64,000 nt of DNA from Mixia osmundae IAM 14324 (Eukaryota; Basidiomycota; Mixiomycetes; Mixiales; Mixiaceae). Both the position numbers and the translations under genes were made by a program. The notes beneath the pieces are model-generated. The model was given only the letters and a program-made list of their open reading frames with translations, was not told the DNA's origin and searched no databases. The stretch spans positions 1,303,616 to 1,367,615 of the forward strand of contig NW_014575562.1 of assembly GCF_000708205.1 (NCBI RefSeq), given 5' to 3'. Shown here piece after piece: positions 20,637-32,135 of the stretch (position 1 is its first letter; each line of letters opens with the position of its first letter).

Positions 20637-22367
20637 CTATGAGCAGCCAACGGGATCGACGGGAGAACAGCATGACCAGGAACTGGCCGCTTTGTTGCCC
20701 AATGCATCCTTGAGAGCTATGATCGATGCATAGATGGATAAGACTGCATGATCGTCAATGTAGACCAAATAAAGTAGGCAAGACTGACACATCGTAGCCG
20801 CGGCAAGAATGATCCAGATCAGATTGATAGTATTGATGATGGGCTGCTGCAGGAAGCCACGCTTCCATCGAGAGAAGTTTCTGAACGTGTCAACACGCTT
20901 GACGCCGCCTCCTGGCGTCCACGGATCGTCGGCAAGCATCGCGCCACAATTGATGTTGTAGGCCAAGTAGAGCAGATTGGGAAAGAGGTAAGAGAACTGG
21001 AAGATGGCAAAAGCTGCCACAACGGCAGTCAGCGCTGAAAAGGCGGGAACACTCACTGCAATGACGAAAGCCAAGAGCCAGTAGCTCACAACGGCAGGCG
21101 CCCAAAGCAGCTTGCCGCGAGATGTAGAGGGACTGGGGAATGCGAGCATCGTTTCGAGGATGTTATGATAGATCAATTTGACGCCGATGTTGCCGTAGAG
21201 ACAAGCAGCGATGACGCCACTGATCAAGCTGATGACATTTGTGACGGTCTGCCAGGCATAATTCGCGATGCCCATGTTGGCGGGATTGACGACATACTGG
21301 CCTTGCTTTGCGTAGACAACTTCACCGAAGACGACGTACACAACCGCGATGAAAGCTTGTGCAAGGATGAGTGATTTGATGAATGACATGGGCTTGCGCA
21401 TCTCCGAGAGGAATTCGCAGTAGACAATGCAACCCCCATAGGCGTAGATAAGGTTGAGCAACGCAGAGAGCTTTTCCTGAAAAGGCGCGGGAACGATAGC
21501 GAGGACGGTCTTGTGAGGCCATGATCCATCGGATGACATCTTGGTCGAATTGGCTCCAAAGTTGACCTCGCCGTCAGACATGGCGATCATGGTGAAGAGG
21601 AGTGCGAGCACGTTGAGCCAGATTGCGGCCGAGGCGAGCCACGCAAACCTGCGCAGAGTCCTGATCTGAGCGACCGAGATGCCGACAAAGAGCCAGATGA
21701 GCGTGCAGATGACAAAACAGAGTCTAAACTTGGTGATCTGGCTGAATGCCATGCCGGACGACAGTAGGATGATCCCCACATTTGCGACGAGTTGCAAACT
21801 CTGCAAGATATTCGACACACTGCGTGCACGCCGACCTAGGATGCGTCCAAAGAGATCACCAAAGGCTCGAATGGGATATTCGGCGCTGTCGAGCTTGAGG
21901 AAGAGCAGCCAGACAAGCATGCCCGAGTAGAAGGAGGCTATGCCGAAGCCGACAAAGGCAGCTGCGCCACCAGTTGAACCGAGAACGGAAACCGAGTAGG
22001 GTGCAGATGAGGGGCCGATGATATCGGTGCAGATGAGCCAGAGGACCGACTGCCAGCTTGCGACGCGCGCTGCTGAGTCTGCTGTTGCTCTCAGACTTGT
22101 ATCCGCTGACTTGGCCGATTCCTGCGTGCTGGCCGACGTCTGCCCTGTGTGACTTTGCATCGGTCTACAGATCAGCCTGTCCGCAATTTTGCTGCAAGGG
22201 TTCTGCTGGTCTCGCTCGATGTCGTTGCCACTGCGCTCCCTCTGGCGCTGCAGCTTGGCGTAGTGTAGTATCTCCTCAAGAGGTACGTCGCTCGATTCAG
22301 CATAGAAGCGCGAGACCAAGCCGGACGATGTCGCCTGATCTGTAGCGACTTGCGCATTCGATGACAT
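20637..22367 (-). CDS. Amino-acid transporter, AAAP (amino acid/auxin permease) family
   Basis: Uninterrupted frame of 576 aa from ATG 22367 (MSSNAQVATDQ). A soluble N-terminal ~115 residues leads into about 11 membrane helices. Landmarks of the family are ASWQSVLWLICTDIIGPSSAPYSVSVLGS (helix 1 with its G-P break), YAYGGCIVYCEFLSEMRKP (helix 6 region) and the terminal ALGNKAASSWSCCSPV. The fungal relatives are neutral or aromatic amino-acid permeases of the Mtr type, acting at the plasma or vacuolar membrane by proton symport. The specific substrate cannot be read from the sequence. It is divergent from RHO3. Confidence 0.82.
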   Translation of the reverse strand: MSSNAQVATDQATSSGLVSRFYAESSDVPLEEILHYAKLQRQRERSGNDIERDQQNPCSKIADRLICRPMQSHTGQTSASTQESAKSADTSLRATADSAARVASWQSVLWLICTDIIGPSSAPYSVSVLGSTGGAAAFVGFGIASFYSGMLVWLLFLKLDSAEYPIRAFGDLFGRILGRRARSVSNILQSLQLVANVGIILLSSGMAFSQITKFRLCFVICTLIWLFVGISVAQIRTLRRFAWLASAAIWLNVLALLFTMIAMSDGEVNFGANSTKMSSDGSWPHKTVLAIVPAPFQEKLSALLNLIYAYGGCIVYCEFLSEMRKPMSFIKSLILAQAFIAVVYVVFGEVVYAKQGQYVVNPANMGIANYAWQTVTNVISLISGVIAACLYGNIGVKLIYHNILETMLAFPSPSTSRGKLLWAPAVVSYWLLAFVIAVSVPAFSALTAVVAAFAIFQFSYLFPNLLYLAYNINCGAMLADDPWTPGGGVKRVDTFRNFSRWKRGFLQQPIINTINLIWIILAAATMCQSCLLYLVYIDDHAVLSIYASIIALKDALGNKAASSWSCCSPVDPVGCS

Positions 22368-22566
22368 GCTGGCAGTGTGGATCACAAGCCCTCACGGTAA
22401 GCAAGCCACTGCTCATCAAGAAACTCGGTGAGTGACTTGCTAGACGGCGATTCCTGTCGAGCAAGAGTGTGTCTGACGCTAGACTGTTCCAGGAGGGGAT
22501 CAAGATGGGTCACGAGACAGCCTTGGGCGAGCTCTAGTGTGGAGCGTGTGACATGGCAAGGGACGC

Positions 22567-23585
22567 ATGAATGAGATCATGACTGGCGTGACTCGGATCG
22601 GATCGCGCTTCGACTTCGACGCCCGGTCCTTACTTAAGCTTGATCACTCCGTCTCCTTCACGGGCACCGACACTTGTCTCCCCATGACCGACAGGGCTCT
22701 CGGGCCGAGGAAGACTGTGAGCAGCCTAGCCGAAGATGCAGACAGCGAGCTGATTTCTCTCGGCGTCGCAGTACAGTCGCAAGGTCAGATTGACATCATG
22801 GGAGCATCGCAGACGGCTGACGCCTGCAGACTGTCAGATTCTAGTCCTGGGCGATGGCGCATCCGGCAAGACCTCGCTGCTGACTGTCTATACCAAAGGC
22901 TTCTTTCCCGTCGCCTACGAGCCTACCGTCTTTGAGGTCTGCTCTTGCTCCTCAAACGCCTTTGGTTCGGCTGATCGCGAGACGAGCAGAACATGGTCAA
23001 AGACTGCCACCTGGACTCTGACACGACCGTAGAGCTCTCCCTGTGGGACACAGCCGGTCAAGAAGACTTCGACAGGCTCAGGGCGCTCGCCTACGCGGAT
23101 ACACATATCGCTCTCCTCTGCTTCTCCGTGCGTTCGGACCTACTCGCTCGTACTAGACTCACACGACAGGTCCAGGTCGACCAGCCCAACTCGCTCGACA
23201 ACATCGAAAGCAAATGGATAGGCGAGATCAACCAGCATTGCGAGGGAATTCGATTATGTCTTGTCGGTGCGCGTCATCACGTCAGGACAAAGTCGTAGGC
23301 TGACACGCCAGAAAAGCACTCAAATGCGATCTGCGCGACGATCCAAGAACACGCCGAGAGCTCGCCAAGACGGGCGAGCATCCAGTGGAGTACGAGGCTG
23401 GCGTCGCCGTCGCCAAAAGGATCAGAGCTTCTCGCTATCTCGAATGCTCGGCAAAGGAAAACAGAGGCGTCTCCGAAGCGTTTGAGGAAGCAGCACGATT
23501 ATCTATACTGGCACGGCCCAGCGGCGAATCATCCACCTCGTCAGGCCTATCGTCACTCAAATCACTCTTTTGCTTTCGCGCGTAG
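22567..23585 (+). CDS. RHO3: Rho-family small GTPase, Rho3 type
   Basis: Exons 22567-22783, 22830-22936, 22990-23127, 23176-23266 and 23317-23585 give 273 aa if the first ATG is used. An in-frame ATG at 22684 would shorten the N-terminal extension by 39 aa, and I cannot decide between them. Introns are 46, 53, 48 and 50 nt. G1 is GDGASGKTS, switch I ends YEPTVFEN, G3 is WDTAGQEDFDRLR, G4 is in ALKCDL and G5 is ECSAKEN. FPVAYEPTVFEN and the LWDTAGQ context match Rho3 rather than Rho1, Rho4 or Cdc42. The C-terminus ends CFRA, a CaaX-like prenylation box. Rho3 controls exocytosis and actin polarity at growth sites. Confidence 0.9.
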
Positions 23586-23701
23586 TATCTAGTCAGCGCA
23601 AGAAAGGTGTCTTGTAGGGTCTGTATCACTCTGTCCACTGTTGTAGACTAGCCAACGGGCTGCATTTGGATGCACAGCAAGCAGATGCCATCGTTGCGCG
23701 C

Positions 23702-25281
23702 TCAGCAAGCCGGCAAACCTTTGAGACCACTTCCGCAGACCGTGTTGGCCTCGAAGTCGTACTTGTCCGCGTACCCGCCCAGTCGTTTGACATTCCAATC
23801 TGGCTTACCAGTCAGCAGCACGGAAGCATATACACGGAAACATACTGATGAAGTTGATGTCTCTGCAGCTTCTCGCGCCAGTGTGACAGTAGATGGACAC
23901 ATCGGGCCGCATCGTCGCATCGAGGGTGCCGCTCCAGTTGACGAAGGAGATGTTGCGGTACTGGACGCTGTCGACGGCCAACAATCCCTCATTGAGGCAC
24001 TGCCGCGGCATGATAGTTTAGGATGGCCGGTATGTATCCTCTCGAAAGACCCACAGAATAGTCAGTGCCGTGTGCGCAACCCTGCGCGCCAAGGCGCGTG
24101 CTGATGACGACTGCTTTGGCGACATTGGTGAGTTGATAGTCTTCGAAAACGACATCCTGCATCGAGCCTTTCGAGCCAGCGAAAGCTTTGACCATGACGG
24201 CCGTGCCAGAATTGATCATCCGCACGCCTTTGTAGTGTACTCGAGCAATAGAGTCAGTCCCACCCACACCGAATGTGCTGTAGGATAGATGTCAGCTCGT
24301 CTCAGAGGGCCTGTTGCGAAGACTGACCCCAGGTTGGTCCCGCCACTGGGGCTGCAAGTGATGTTTGAGATCAACATATCAGTCCCTGGGTGAACGCCGC
24401 CAATGAGCAGCGGATCTCAAGGCTTTGTTCGCGTCCGGCGTACCGCTGTGTACCGTGACGCATTCGTCACCATTGCTGACGAACACATTGCGGACCTCAT
24501 TGAACGAACCTCCGAGATCGACACCGTCTGTCGTGCCGACCTGATCGGCCACAATGGTCAGACCCTCGATGACGTTGTGCGAGCCATCGATGACGACGTG
24601 GAAGCTAGGCGAATTGTTCAGCTTGAGGGCGCCTGTGATGCGCGAGTTGTCGGTCTGAAAGAATCTGATAAGGCGGGGTCTCGAGAGATCTGCATTGAGT
24701 GCGCGATTGGGTCTCCAGGCCGCACCATTGCCGTTGATAGTACCCTGGCCAGTGATGACGATATTGTTGCTCCTCTCGAACGTCAGAAGAGTACCATCAA
24801 GTGATCTTTCATGGGGCACATTGATGATGCCGTCGATCTGAAGGGTGACGAATGAAGCAGCGTTGATGACGACATGCGTATGGATGTTGAACGTATGACC
24901 TTCGGGCACCAGGATGACCGTATCGAGCGGGTTCGTCTTGCCTTTCGAGGCCGGCAAGGCGCAGGACAGGTATGCTTGCGTGATCGCCTTGCCGACATCC
25001 TGTGCGCCACCAAAGTCGAGGACATTGCAAACTTTCGCGCCAGGGTCGGCTTCGCAGAGATCACGCTCCCAGAGCTCATCTCGGTCGGCAGAACGCCTGG
25101 CAAGCTGATGAGTGAAGTGGTCTGCATCCTGAACGGCATGCTCGATCGGTTGTGAGGAAGTAGTAGCGAGGGTATGATGGCGCTTGCCAAACTCCTGCGA
25201 GCGGCGAGCGGTGACAAAGGAGAGTATGTAGACCACCAGGGCCATGGATGAGTAGGCCATCATATTTCCTTGACCCTTCAT
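23702..25281 (-). CDS. Glycoside hydrolase family 28 (rhamnogalacturonase/polygalacturonase-like), secreted
   Basis: Exons 25281-24444, 24385-24328, 24277-24055, 23999-23846 and 23799-23702 give 456 aa; introns are 58, 50, 55 and 46 nt. A signal peptide follows MKGQGN (MMAYSSMALVVYILSFVTA). The right-handed beta-helix is recognised by repeated short beta-strand motifs and GH28 residues: GTTDGVDLGGS (first catalytic Asp) and SNGDECVTV (second pair). SPSGGTNLG stands where polygalacturonases carry GGHGLSIG, and RVHYKG where they carry RIK. Loss of that His is a known feature of the rhamnogalacturonase branch, so pectin side regions are the likelier target (inference). The last exons supply conserved Cys residues (VSIYC, SCRDINF, NTVCGSG). 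It is convergent with RHO3. Confidence 0.83.
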
Positions 25282-26237
25282 TCTAAAGGACAGCGTAGTC
25301 GACGAAAAAGGCAGTGGACAAGCGAGCACAGCTCAGGGACGGACACAAGCTGTTGCTGACGCGAACGTCGCTATAGCGTTACGCGTTTCATTTGATCAGC
25401 CACGGTGCGCCGAGATCGCACGACCCCTCCAAGCCTGTGAATAGGACGCAGCAGAGCCCTACACTGCTTCGTTCTTGCCTGATCATGTCACACGCTGATC
25501 GCAATCGCAATGGCCGCCACTATACTCGTCATAAACTGCAAGACGCTCAGGCCATGGAAGACATGGCCCTTGTCGAGTGAGACAGCGCATCTTTACGCCT
25601 GTAGCGAGCCGATAGGTTTGATCCTCTGGACAACGTTGACCAGACTGCCCGGTACTCGCTTCGTCCTGAATTCAGATCGGGTCGACGCCTCGCCCTAGAC
25701 CAGGGGAGACATGCTTCCTGCTGTGATTTGCGTGGCGTTGGACGTGGTCGCACCTTTGAGCGGAACGACAGAACAGCACGTTGGAACGGACTTCACCAGC
25801 AGCAACAGAGACACGAAGATGGCGCCTTTCTTCGAACGCATGCTCTATCCACGAGACGGCCGCAAGGTCCTGACCATCAAGCCTGCTCGTGTGGCAGGGC
25901 AGCACGCCTGCAAATCTGGCTTGAACAACAGCCGCACGCTAAAGATGACTGTTGGTGCAGCACTACCGCAGATGCAATCCTTCGCGACTCTGGCGGTGGT
26001 GTGCCGATGTCGTGAGAGTTGTCTGGTCAGAGCGTCATCTCAGATAGCCGGCACAATTCGAGCGTGGAAGTCCAATGAATCGTTGCTGAGATCTTGAGAT
26101 GGGCGACGAGTACCTTTTGCCCGGAGAATGTCTGAAAACACCGAGAACACAGCTCGCGCTCTTAAGACGCGTCATTTAAGCTTTGATCTTGGACCTGGCG
26201 CACTTGCGCCTGCCCTGACCTGCCTGCGTGAGCGTCG
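25282..26237. other. Intergenic interval between divergent GH28 and LST8 genes
   Basis: 956 bp. Several short frames exist on both strands (for example a 62-aa plus-strand frame from 25510 and a longer one near 25711-26097), but none shows a family motif, signal peptide or supported splice partner. It most likely holds the two divergent promoters. Confidence 0.5.
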
Positions 26238-27672
26238 ATGGTAGATGAAGCAGCAGATGCTGTAGGCAGCGCGCATGATGCGCTCTCTGTCATCTTGGCC
26301 ACCGGCGGCTACGACAATACGATCCGGTAATGCCCTGCCGAGGATGCCGTCTTTCTTCAACTGACGCTTCTTGCAGCTTCTGGGAGGCTTGGTCAGGTGT
26401 CTGCAGCAGGACAATCCAGCATCCCGAGTCCGTCAGTCGCTCCAGAGATAGCAGCGGGTACGCAAGCTGAAAAGCGACGACAGGCGGTCAATCGGTTGGC
26501 AATATCGCCCGACAAGCGATTCCTTGCAGCAGCAGGCAACCAGCATGTCAGGCTTTACGACGTGCAGCATGCAGGCACAACCAACAGCTCAGGCTCATCA
26601 AGCGCAGTCAGTTACGCCGACCTGCTGTGAGGCTCAGCTCAGGCTGGTACACAGGTCGCGAGCTTTGATGGCCATACGGGCAACGTCACTGCGCTCGCAT
26701 GGCACTGCGAAGGCAAATGGCTCGTCACAGGCAGCGAGGACGGCACACTGAAGATCTGGGATACTCGGTCTGCCGTAAAACTGACGGGCTCAGCTGAGCT
26801 GATCAATTCTCGCAGGTCTGCCACAGTGCAGCGTAATTTTGACCACAAGTCGCCCGTCAATGACTGCGTCATCCATCCCAATCAGGGAGAGCTTATATCC
26901 TGTGATCAATCTGGTGCCATCAAAGTCTGGGATCTCGGCGCAAACACTTGCACCCACGAGCTCGTTCGTCGCTCGCCTCTCGGCCCGCTATGAGGCTGAA
27001 ACTATCCGGATAGGTACCTGAAGAAGATGTGCCGATGCGGTCCGTCTCATTCGCCAGCGATGGTTCATACCTCGTAGGCGGCAATAACAAAGTAGGCAGC
27101 AATCCGGTTGGGCGTACACTGTCTGACACGCAGACAGGGCAACTGCTACATCTGGACCATCCAGAACGGGCGTGACTTTACAGACTTGCAACCCAAGACG
27201 CGCTTCCAAGCGCACAACAAGTATCTCATCCGGTGTCTACTCAGCCCCGATGTGAAGTGAGTCGCCATGTTTCCTGCCTGACCCCTACTAATCAGGACGT
27301 GTAGATATCTTGCCACTTGCTCAGCAGACACGACCATCAAGATCTGGTCCCTCGAAGGCGGGCAGACCAAGCTCGACAAAGTCCTCGTTGGCCATCAGCG
27401 GTGGGTATGGGACATGGCATTCTCTGCTGACTCTGCCTATCTCGTCTCCAGTCAGTTGCTCGTACTGGCCTATGTGTCCCGCTGAGACCACCCGCACAGC
27501 GTCATCTGATCACACAGCACGCTTATGGGAGCTCGCGAGCGGCTCAACGGTGCGGCAGTACAGGCCAGTGTATCCTTTTGCACTCCGGCTATACTGACAT
27601 GACTATCACAGTGGCCATCACAAAGCAGCCGTCTGTATTGCACTCAACGATATCAACATCGGGCCTGAATGA
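26238..27672 (+). CDS. LST8: TOR complex subunit Lst8 (WD40 repeat protein, Wat1/Pop3)
   Basis: Nine exons: 26238-26326, 26377-26431, 26484-26606, 26655-26963, 27014-27091, 27138-27256, 27305-27450, 27500-27563 and 27612-27672. They give 347 aa, close to the usual ~305-330. Introns are 46-52 nt. Seven WD repeats form the propeller, with Lst8-specific stretches [79 protein letters not shown] and [15 protein letters not shown]. The last intron (27564-27611) begins GC rather than GT; using GC is what restores the conserved YxGHxKA block. Lst8 binds the TOR kinase domain in TORC1 and TORC2. Exon 3 carries a small Ser-rich insert (NSSGSSS) before the third repeat. Confidence 0.92.
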
Positions 27673-27710
27673 GATGTTGTACATGCAATGACGTGTTGAT
27701 GCTCCCAAAG

Positions 27711-27752
27711 GTGCGCTGTATACAGACGAAAGTCCCAGGAGTGCGCTGTATA
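27711..27752. repeat. Short direct repeat in a shared 3' region
   Basis: The 12-mer GTGCGCTGTATA occurs at 27711-27722 and again at 27741-27752. It lies between the convergent stops of LST8 (27672) and the exo-glucanase (27791). Function is unknown; it may simply be a local duplication. Confidence 0.5.
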
Positions 27753-27790
27753 GTTTGTACAAGTGAGAGTAATCGTATCTCTGTGTCGCG

Positions 27791-30700
27791 TTATGACCAA
27801 GCTTGTTCGTGCGTGTTGACGGGCATCGCAGTCGCCTCTGCATGTGCCGATCGTTTCCGATTGGCCGCAGCGACTTGCGAGTAAGCGTCTGGGTATGTCT
27901 GACCGGCCACAGCAGCTGCAGACGTTGCGTGAGCCACATACATCTGAAGTTGACCGGAGACGTACTGTACCAGCCGGTAGGCACTGTGCCTGCTGTCCAG
28001 GCGACTGTGCTCGAGGGCGTAGCTGTGTCTGTGAGCACCAGGGGAGCGCCAGTCGGGGTGTAAGCCGGCAATCTGGAGCCAACGCCACCGTTGGTGATGG
28101 AAGCGGGCGGGAAAGGATATTGCTGCGCATTGTTGCCAGCAGTTTGACCTGCCCCTTGTCCGCCTGTAGCAGAAGCAGGCATGCCATTATTAGGCGTCTG
28201 CGCTGGCTGCGCAACATTGTACTGGGCAGCCATATTCTGGCATGTGCCGGGCGCCCATCGAGGATTGGCAGCGACATATCTGTTCCTACACATTAGCAAA
28301 GCAGTAGCACAGAGCGAGGCGACTGACCCTTCCCGGAGGCCGTGCATGTACGACCACATAGGGTTGGGAGACGCGGCAGTGCAAGTAGCCTCGCTGCAGG
28401 ACTTCCAGGTCCAGAAGAACGTGTTCCCGCCAACGTCCATCGTCGTCAAAGCAAGCTGAGTCATATAGGCTTTGAAGAGCGGCGTCCAATTTGCAGACAT
28501 GGTGAAAGCATCACAGTCGCCATAAACTTGCGCGACAACGTTAGTGCCGCCCGCTGCGCTGTATGTGCCTGAATATCGAGAGCCTTGATTTACACCGTTG
28601 ACGTATTGACCACAATCGACAACTGCAAGAGACCACTCGCCGATGTATGCAAATCCATAGCTGTTCATTGTAGTATTGCCTGACCAGCCATTGCAGGGCT
28701 ATTCAACAGCTGTCAGCGGCTAGAACTTTGGAAAAAGCAATCGCGTACCGTCATGACATTCACCGGCATTGCGTTATTGTTCGGCGTGCCGAAACACATA
28801 TAGGTATGCGAATCGACAGCGAGACGATCCGCACCAGTCAGAAAGTCATACCAAAGCGTTGGCGATTGAAAGCCGTCGTGCATTGAGATGATTGGGCCAT
28901 TGCCCATGCCAACGCCTGTGATATCGCGAATGATCTGGTATGCCTGCACATAGCTGCGCAGATATTTCGTTAGGGATGCTCTCCGGCGACAAGGGACGGC
29001 CCACAATGCTCTCATCTGCGGCGTCCCGATTTGACCGATCTGAGGCTCATTGATGATGCCGAACATGGGAACGACGTTCCGATACTGAGGCTGAGAGATG
29101 AATTCGGCCAGAGTGCGGATGTAGTTGAGCATTCTTTGGGCGTTGGCAACGCCCATCTGACCCATGAGGAAATTGACTGATCCGTACCGGCCGGAGTGGT
29201 TCCAGCCGTTCTGACTGCCGGGAGCGGTGTGCAGGTCCAGATTGATGCGGATGCCATACTTTCGCGCCCATGTGATGGCTCTGTGGTATGTTTCAGTACA
29301 GCCAAAGAGGAGCGAGGGACGGCAGACTTTAAGAAGTACTTGAAAGCAACGCCTTCCAGGTAGGGCTCGCCTGGATAAGTCTCGATCATCCAAAATGGCA
29401 CAGAGAGTCGAATCCAATTGAGACCGGCTCCGGCAATCTGCGCAAAATCTTGCTCGGTGACAAAGGTATCGTAGTGACTTTCCATGCCGGCTGCATAATT
29501 CGTGCCCATGGCGGCGGCGAGCGTCCATTCGTCGATGGCAGGATTGGCAGTATTTGCGTATTGCTCGTACATGTACGGTGTGATGAAAGGCTCCGGCACA
29601 AGCCAGCCACCCAGGTTGACGCCATTGATCCTGGACGTCCTAGTCAAGTCTGCATGGCGCGCCTGCTGACAAGACTCACCTGCTAGTCTGGAAATCCCAG
29701 GGCTGATTGAGAGGCGGTATATCGCTCTGGGGCTGTGCGCTGTCATTGAAGGGTATAGAGACCCAGAAGCCACCGAAAGTGTTGGTATAGGTAAAGTTGA
29801 CACCGGTCCTGTCGATCGTGTAAGTAACGGCTTGCAAGGCATCATGGGACTCACTCCGTGGTCACCGTCGAGCCATCTCCTCCTTGAGTTACCGGGAGCT
29901 GCGGCGTATCGGCGATTGGCGCAGCCGTTGGTGTAGTCCCGGCCGCATCTGAGCTCGTCGGCCCCGCCGCAGCCGTAGATTTGTGTCCTCGATTAATCAT
30001 GATCGTCGCCACGCCAATGATGGCAGCCACTGTTTTCTTTTGAGCACGCGTAGGTCCGGCAGGAGAGAAACGTACGGATGACAGCTGCGGTCAGACCGCC
30101 GCATACAAGCTTGCGGCTGCGTGAGCCAAAAAGCGCTGTTCTGACGTCGGTTTTGCTTGCGCGCTTGCCCTTCTTGTCATCGTACTTCTTTGCAAGACTG
30201 GGCGGAAGGTAGCTGTATTCGTCCGAGAGCTTCTCCTTCCCATCCTTCTCGTCGAACGACTGATCGCCGACCAGCGTGGTCGAGAAGCTGTTGTCAAGGA
30301 GCTGGGAAGTCGAAGCAGCCAAATCGGGGCTGTAGGCGCCATATTTATTGCTGTCGTCATCGTTGGCTAGGAGGTTCGTGCTGGAAGAGTTCATGTTGTA
30401 GAAAGACGGCGACCTGGATCCCGGCTGGTAGCTTGGAGCCGAGCTGAGATAGGACAGATGCGAATCAGAAGCGTTAAGACCAGGTCGAACAGGCCCGCCG
30501 GCGAGCAAGAGAGGTGACGGCGGTTGAGGCGAGCCAGCATTGGGCTGAGTGGAGCCTCTCATGGAACCGGTCTGAGTCTGATCAGCAAAGAAGGGCGTAG
30601 TCTCATTCTGGCCAAGCAAGGGCGAATAGTGTGATAAGGCCGGACTGGCTGTGCGTGGCGAGTGCGATGTGTAGTATTGCGGCTGACCTGCGGCAGCGGG

Positions 30701-31291
30701 CGGGCCAGGATCGGGTGAGGTGGGCGAGCCCCGAGCCTGATGAAGGTGAGGATGCACAAAGATTTGACCGGGCTGAGGCGAGCTTGTCGAAGCGCGCTGT
30801 GGAACGGCCTGAAAGATTTTCGGTGAACTCGGCGCGATGTAAGCCTGGTAGGGCTGCTGAGGCGCGCCGGTAGAACCAAATTGAGCAGAAGAGTCCATAA
30901 TAGGCGTAGTCATTATACGCGGCAGAGGAGCCTGCTTGGCTGTGGGCGTACCGTTCTGTGCTTGTGTGGGCGAAGGCAGATCGAACGTAGGATAAGGGCC
31001 GGTCGAGAAATCGGCGTCATACAGCGATAGAGCGTCTGCCCGCATCGCAGCGCCAGCCGAAGGTCTTCGCGTCGCCGTCGGGGCAGGGACCGGCGCCTGT
31101 GCTAGCGGTGTCGCAATGTGTGTCGAGCCAGGCGCTGATGCAGCAGCAGCAGCAGCTACTGCCTGCGACGGCAGCGTCGATTGGGGTCGCAGGCTGCGCG
31201 TCGTCGGCAAGCGAGGGGGCATATCAGCCGATGCGGCTAGGCCAAGGCCAACCATGCTCTGGCGCTCCTCCTCTGGCGTTCTTGACGCCAT
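27791..31291 (-). CDS. Membrane-anchored exo-beta-1,3-glucanase (glucan 1,3-beta-glucosidase D type, GH5)
   Basis: Nine exons: 31291-30076, 30029-29855, 29808-29680, 29630-29328, 29280-29005, 28953-28749, 28698-28328, 28279-27966 and 27915-27791. They give 1037 aa with introns of 46-51 nt. It is a type II membrane protein: a ~400-aa cytosolic Ser/Pro/Gln-rich region, one helix (CGGLTAAVILAAIIGVATIMI), then the extracellular GH5 domain. Family signatures are INGVNLGGWLVPEPFITP, RYGSVNF, FGIINEPQIG (acid/base Glu) and YIGEWSLAVVDCG (nucleophile Glu). The C-terminal segment AVAGQTYPDAYSQV also fits ExgD-type enzymes. The enzyme trims or remodels wall beta-1,3-glucan at the cell surface. A (CAG)5 run at 31141-31155 encodes part of a poly-Ala stretch. 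Confidence 0.92.
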
Positions 31292-31546
31292 GACCGTCTG
31301 CGTCTGATGCTACACGCAGGCTCTGGTCTGACGAGCAACTTAGACAGAAAGAGCTTCACGCGCGTTGCGGCTCTTGTTGTTACAGAAAGAGCCACTCCCG
31401 CTACATGCGGACTGGTGAATGATCGGGCGGCCCTTGTGCATGTGCGCGTGTTGCTATCATCATTATCAAATTTTGGGTATCGAGATCGCGTCGTCGACGC
31501 GTTCCGCTGCTTTGCTCGAGTACACGTAGGCAATTCAGGCAGCCTC

Positions 31547-32039
31547 ATGGACGCTCTCTTGAACGACCTAGTTGACCAGGCCAAGTCGAGGTTCGAGGGC
31601 AAGATCGTAGGAGATCGTTCTTTACAGGTGACACGAGCTCGTTTGATCAGCTACAGCAGGATTTCAATGGTCAGAAGCAAGCTGAGCGGTACCTCCAAGT
31701 GCTGCTCATCTCCTTCGGCGTAAGCAGCTCTCAAGGAGCCGCTTGATCGTTTGACCAAGCTACGCTCGACAGGTGATCGCGTTCCTTGTCGGCTTCACTC
31801 TGCAGAACCTGTTGCTAACCTTTGGTATCTTTGCCGGTGGCTTACTTGTCTCGCTGCTTGTGAGCACTGTCCGATTGCCGCCGGCTAAAGCTGATCTCTC
31901 GCATTCAGGCGATCGTACCGGCATGGCCGATGTACAATCAGCATCCGATCTCATGGCTGCCCTTGCCCGAGGAGGAGATCAGGAAGACTCAATAGCCAGG
32001 GCCGATCAGGCCAGCGGACGTAAAGACTGGGCATGCTAG
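31547..32039 (+). CDS. SPC1: Signal peptidase complex subunit Spc1 (SPC12)
   Basis: Exons 31547-31606, 31660-31719 and 31773-32039 give 128 aa; both introns are 53 nt. The start MDALLNDLVDQAKSRFEGKI is followed by DFNGQKQAERYLQ, the conserved Spc1 block ahead of the first helix. Two closely spaced membrane segments follow (LLISFGVIAFLVGFTLQ and LLLTFGIFAGGLLVSLLV) with a tight turn, then a charged cytosolic tail. Spc1 is a small accessory subunit of the ER signal peptidase and helps define which signal sequences are cut. It is divergent from the exo-glucanase (255 bp between starts) and convergent with CDC12. Confidence 0.9.
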
Positions 32040-32135
32040 ATGTTGCTACACTACAGGAGACGAGCTCGCCCAAAGTCCTTGACTAAGATGTTGTCGCATT
32101 ACGTTGCAGATTGTCGTCGCTCAGGCCTGCCCAAC

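Noticed and set aside
22567-23585. Rho GTPase as a broken copy because the G-motifs lie in different frames
   Set aside because: Four phase-consistent introns reunite G1 to G5 and the CaaX end.
25711-26097. 128-codon plus-strand frame between GH28 and LST8
   Set aside because: No conserved motif, no signal peptide, and overlapping frames on the other strand are equally long.
27791-31291. Several separate minus-strand genes in the exo-glucanase region
   Set aside because: The frames join through eight short introns into one membrane-anchored GH5 enzyme with both catalytic Glu residues.
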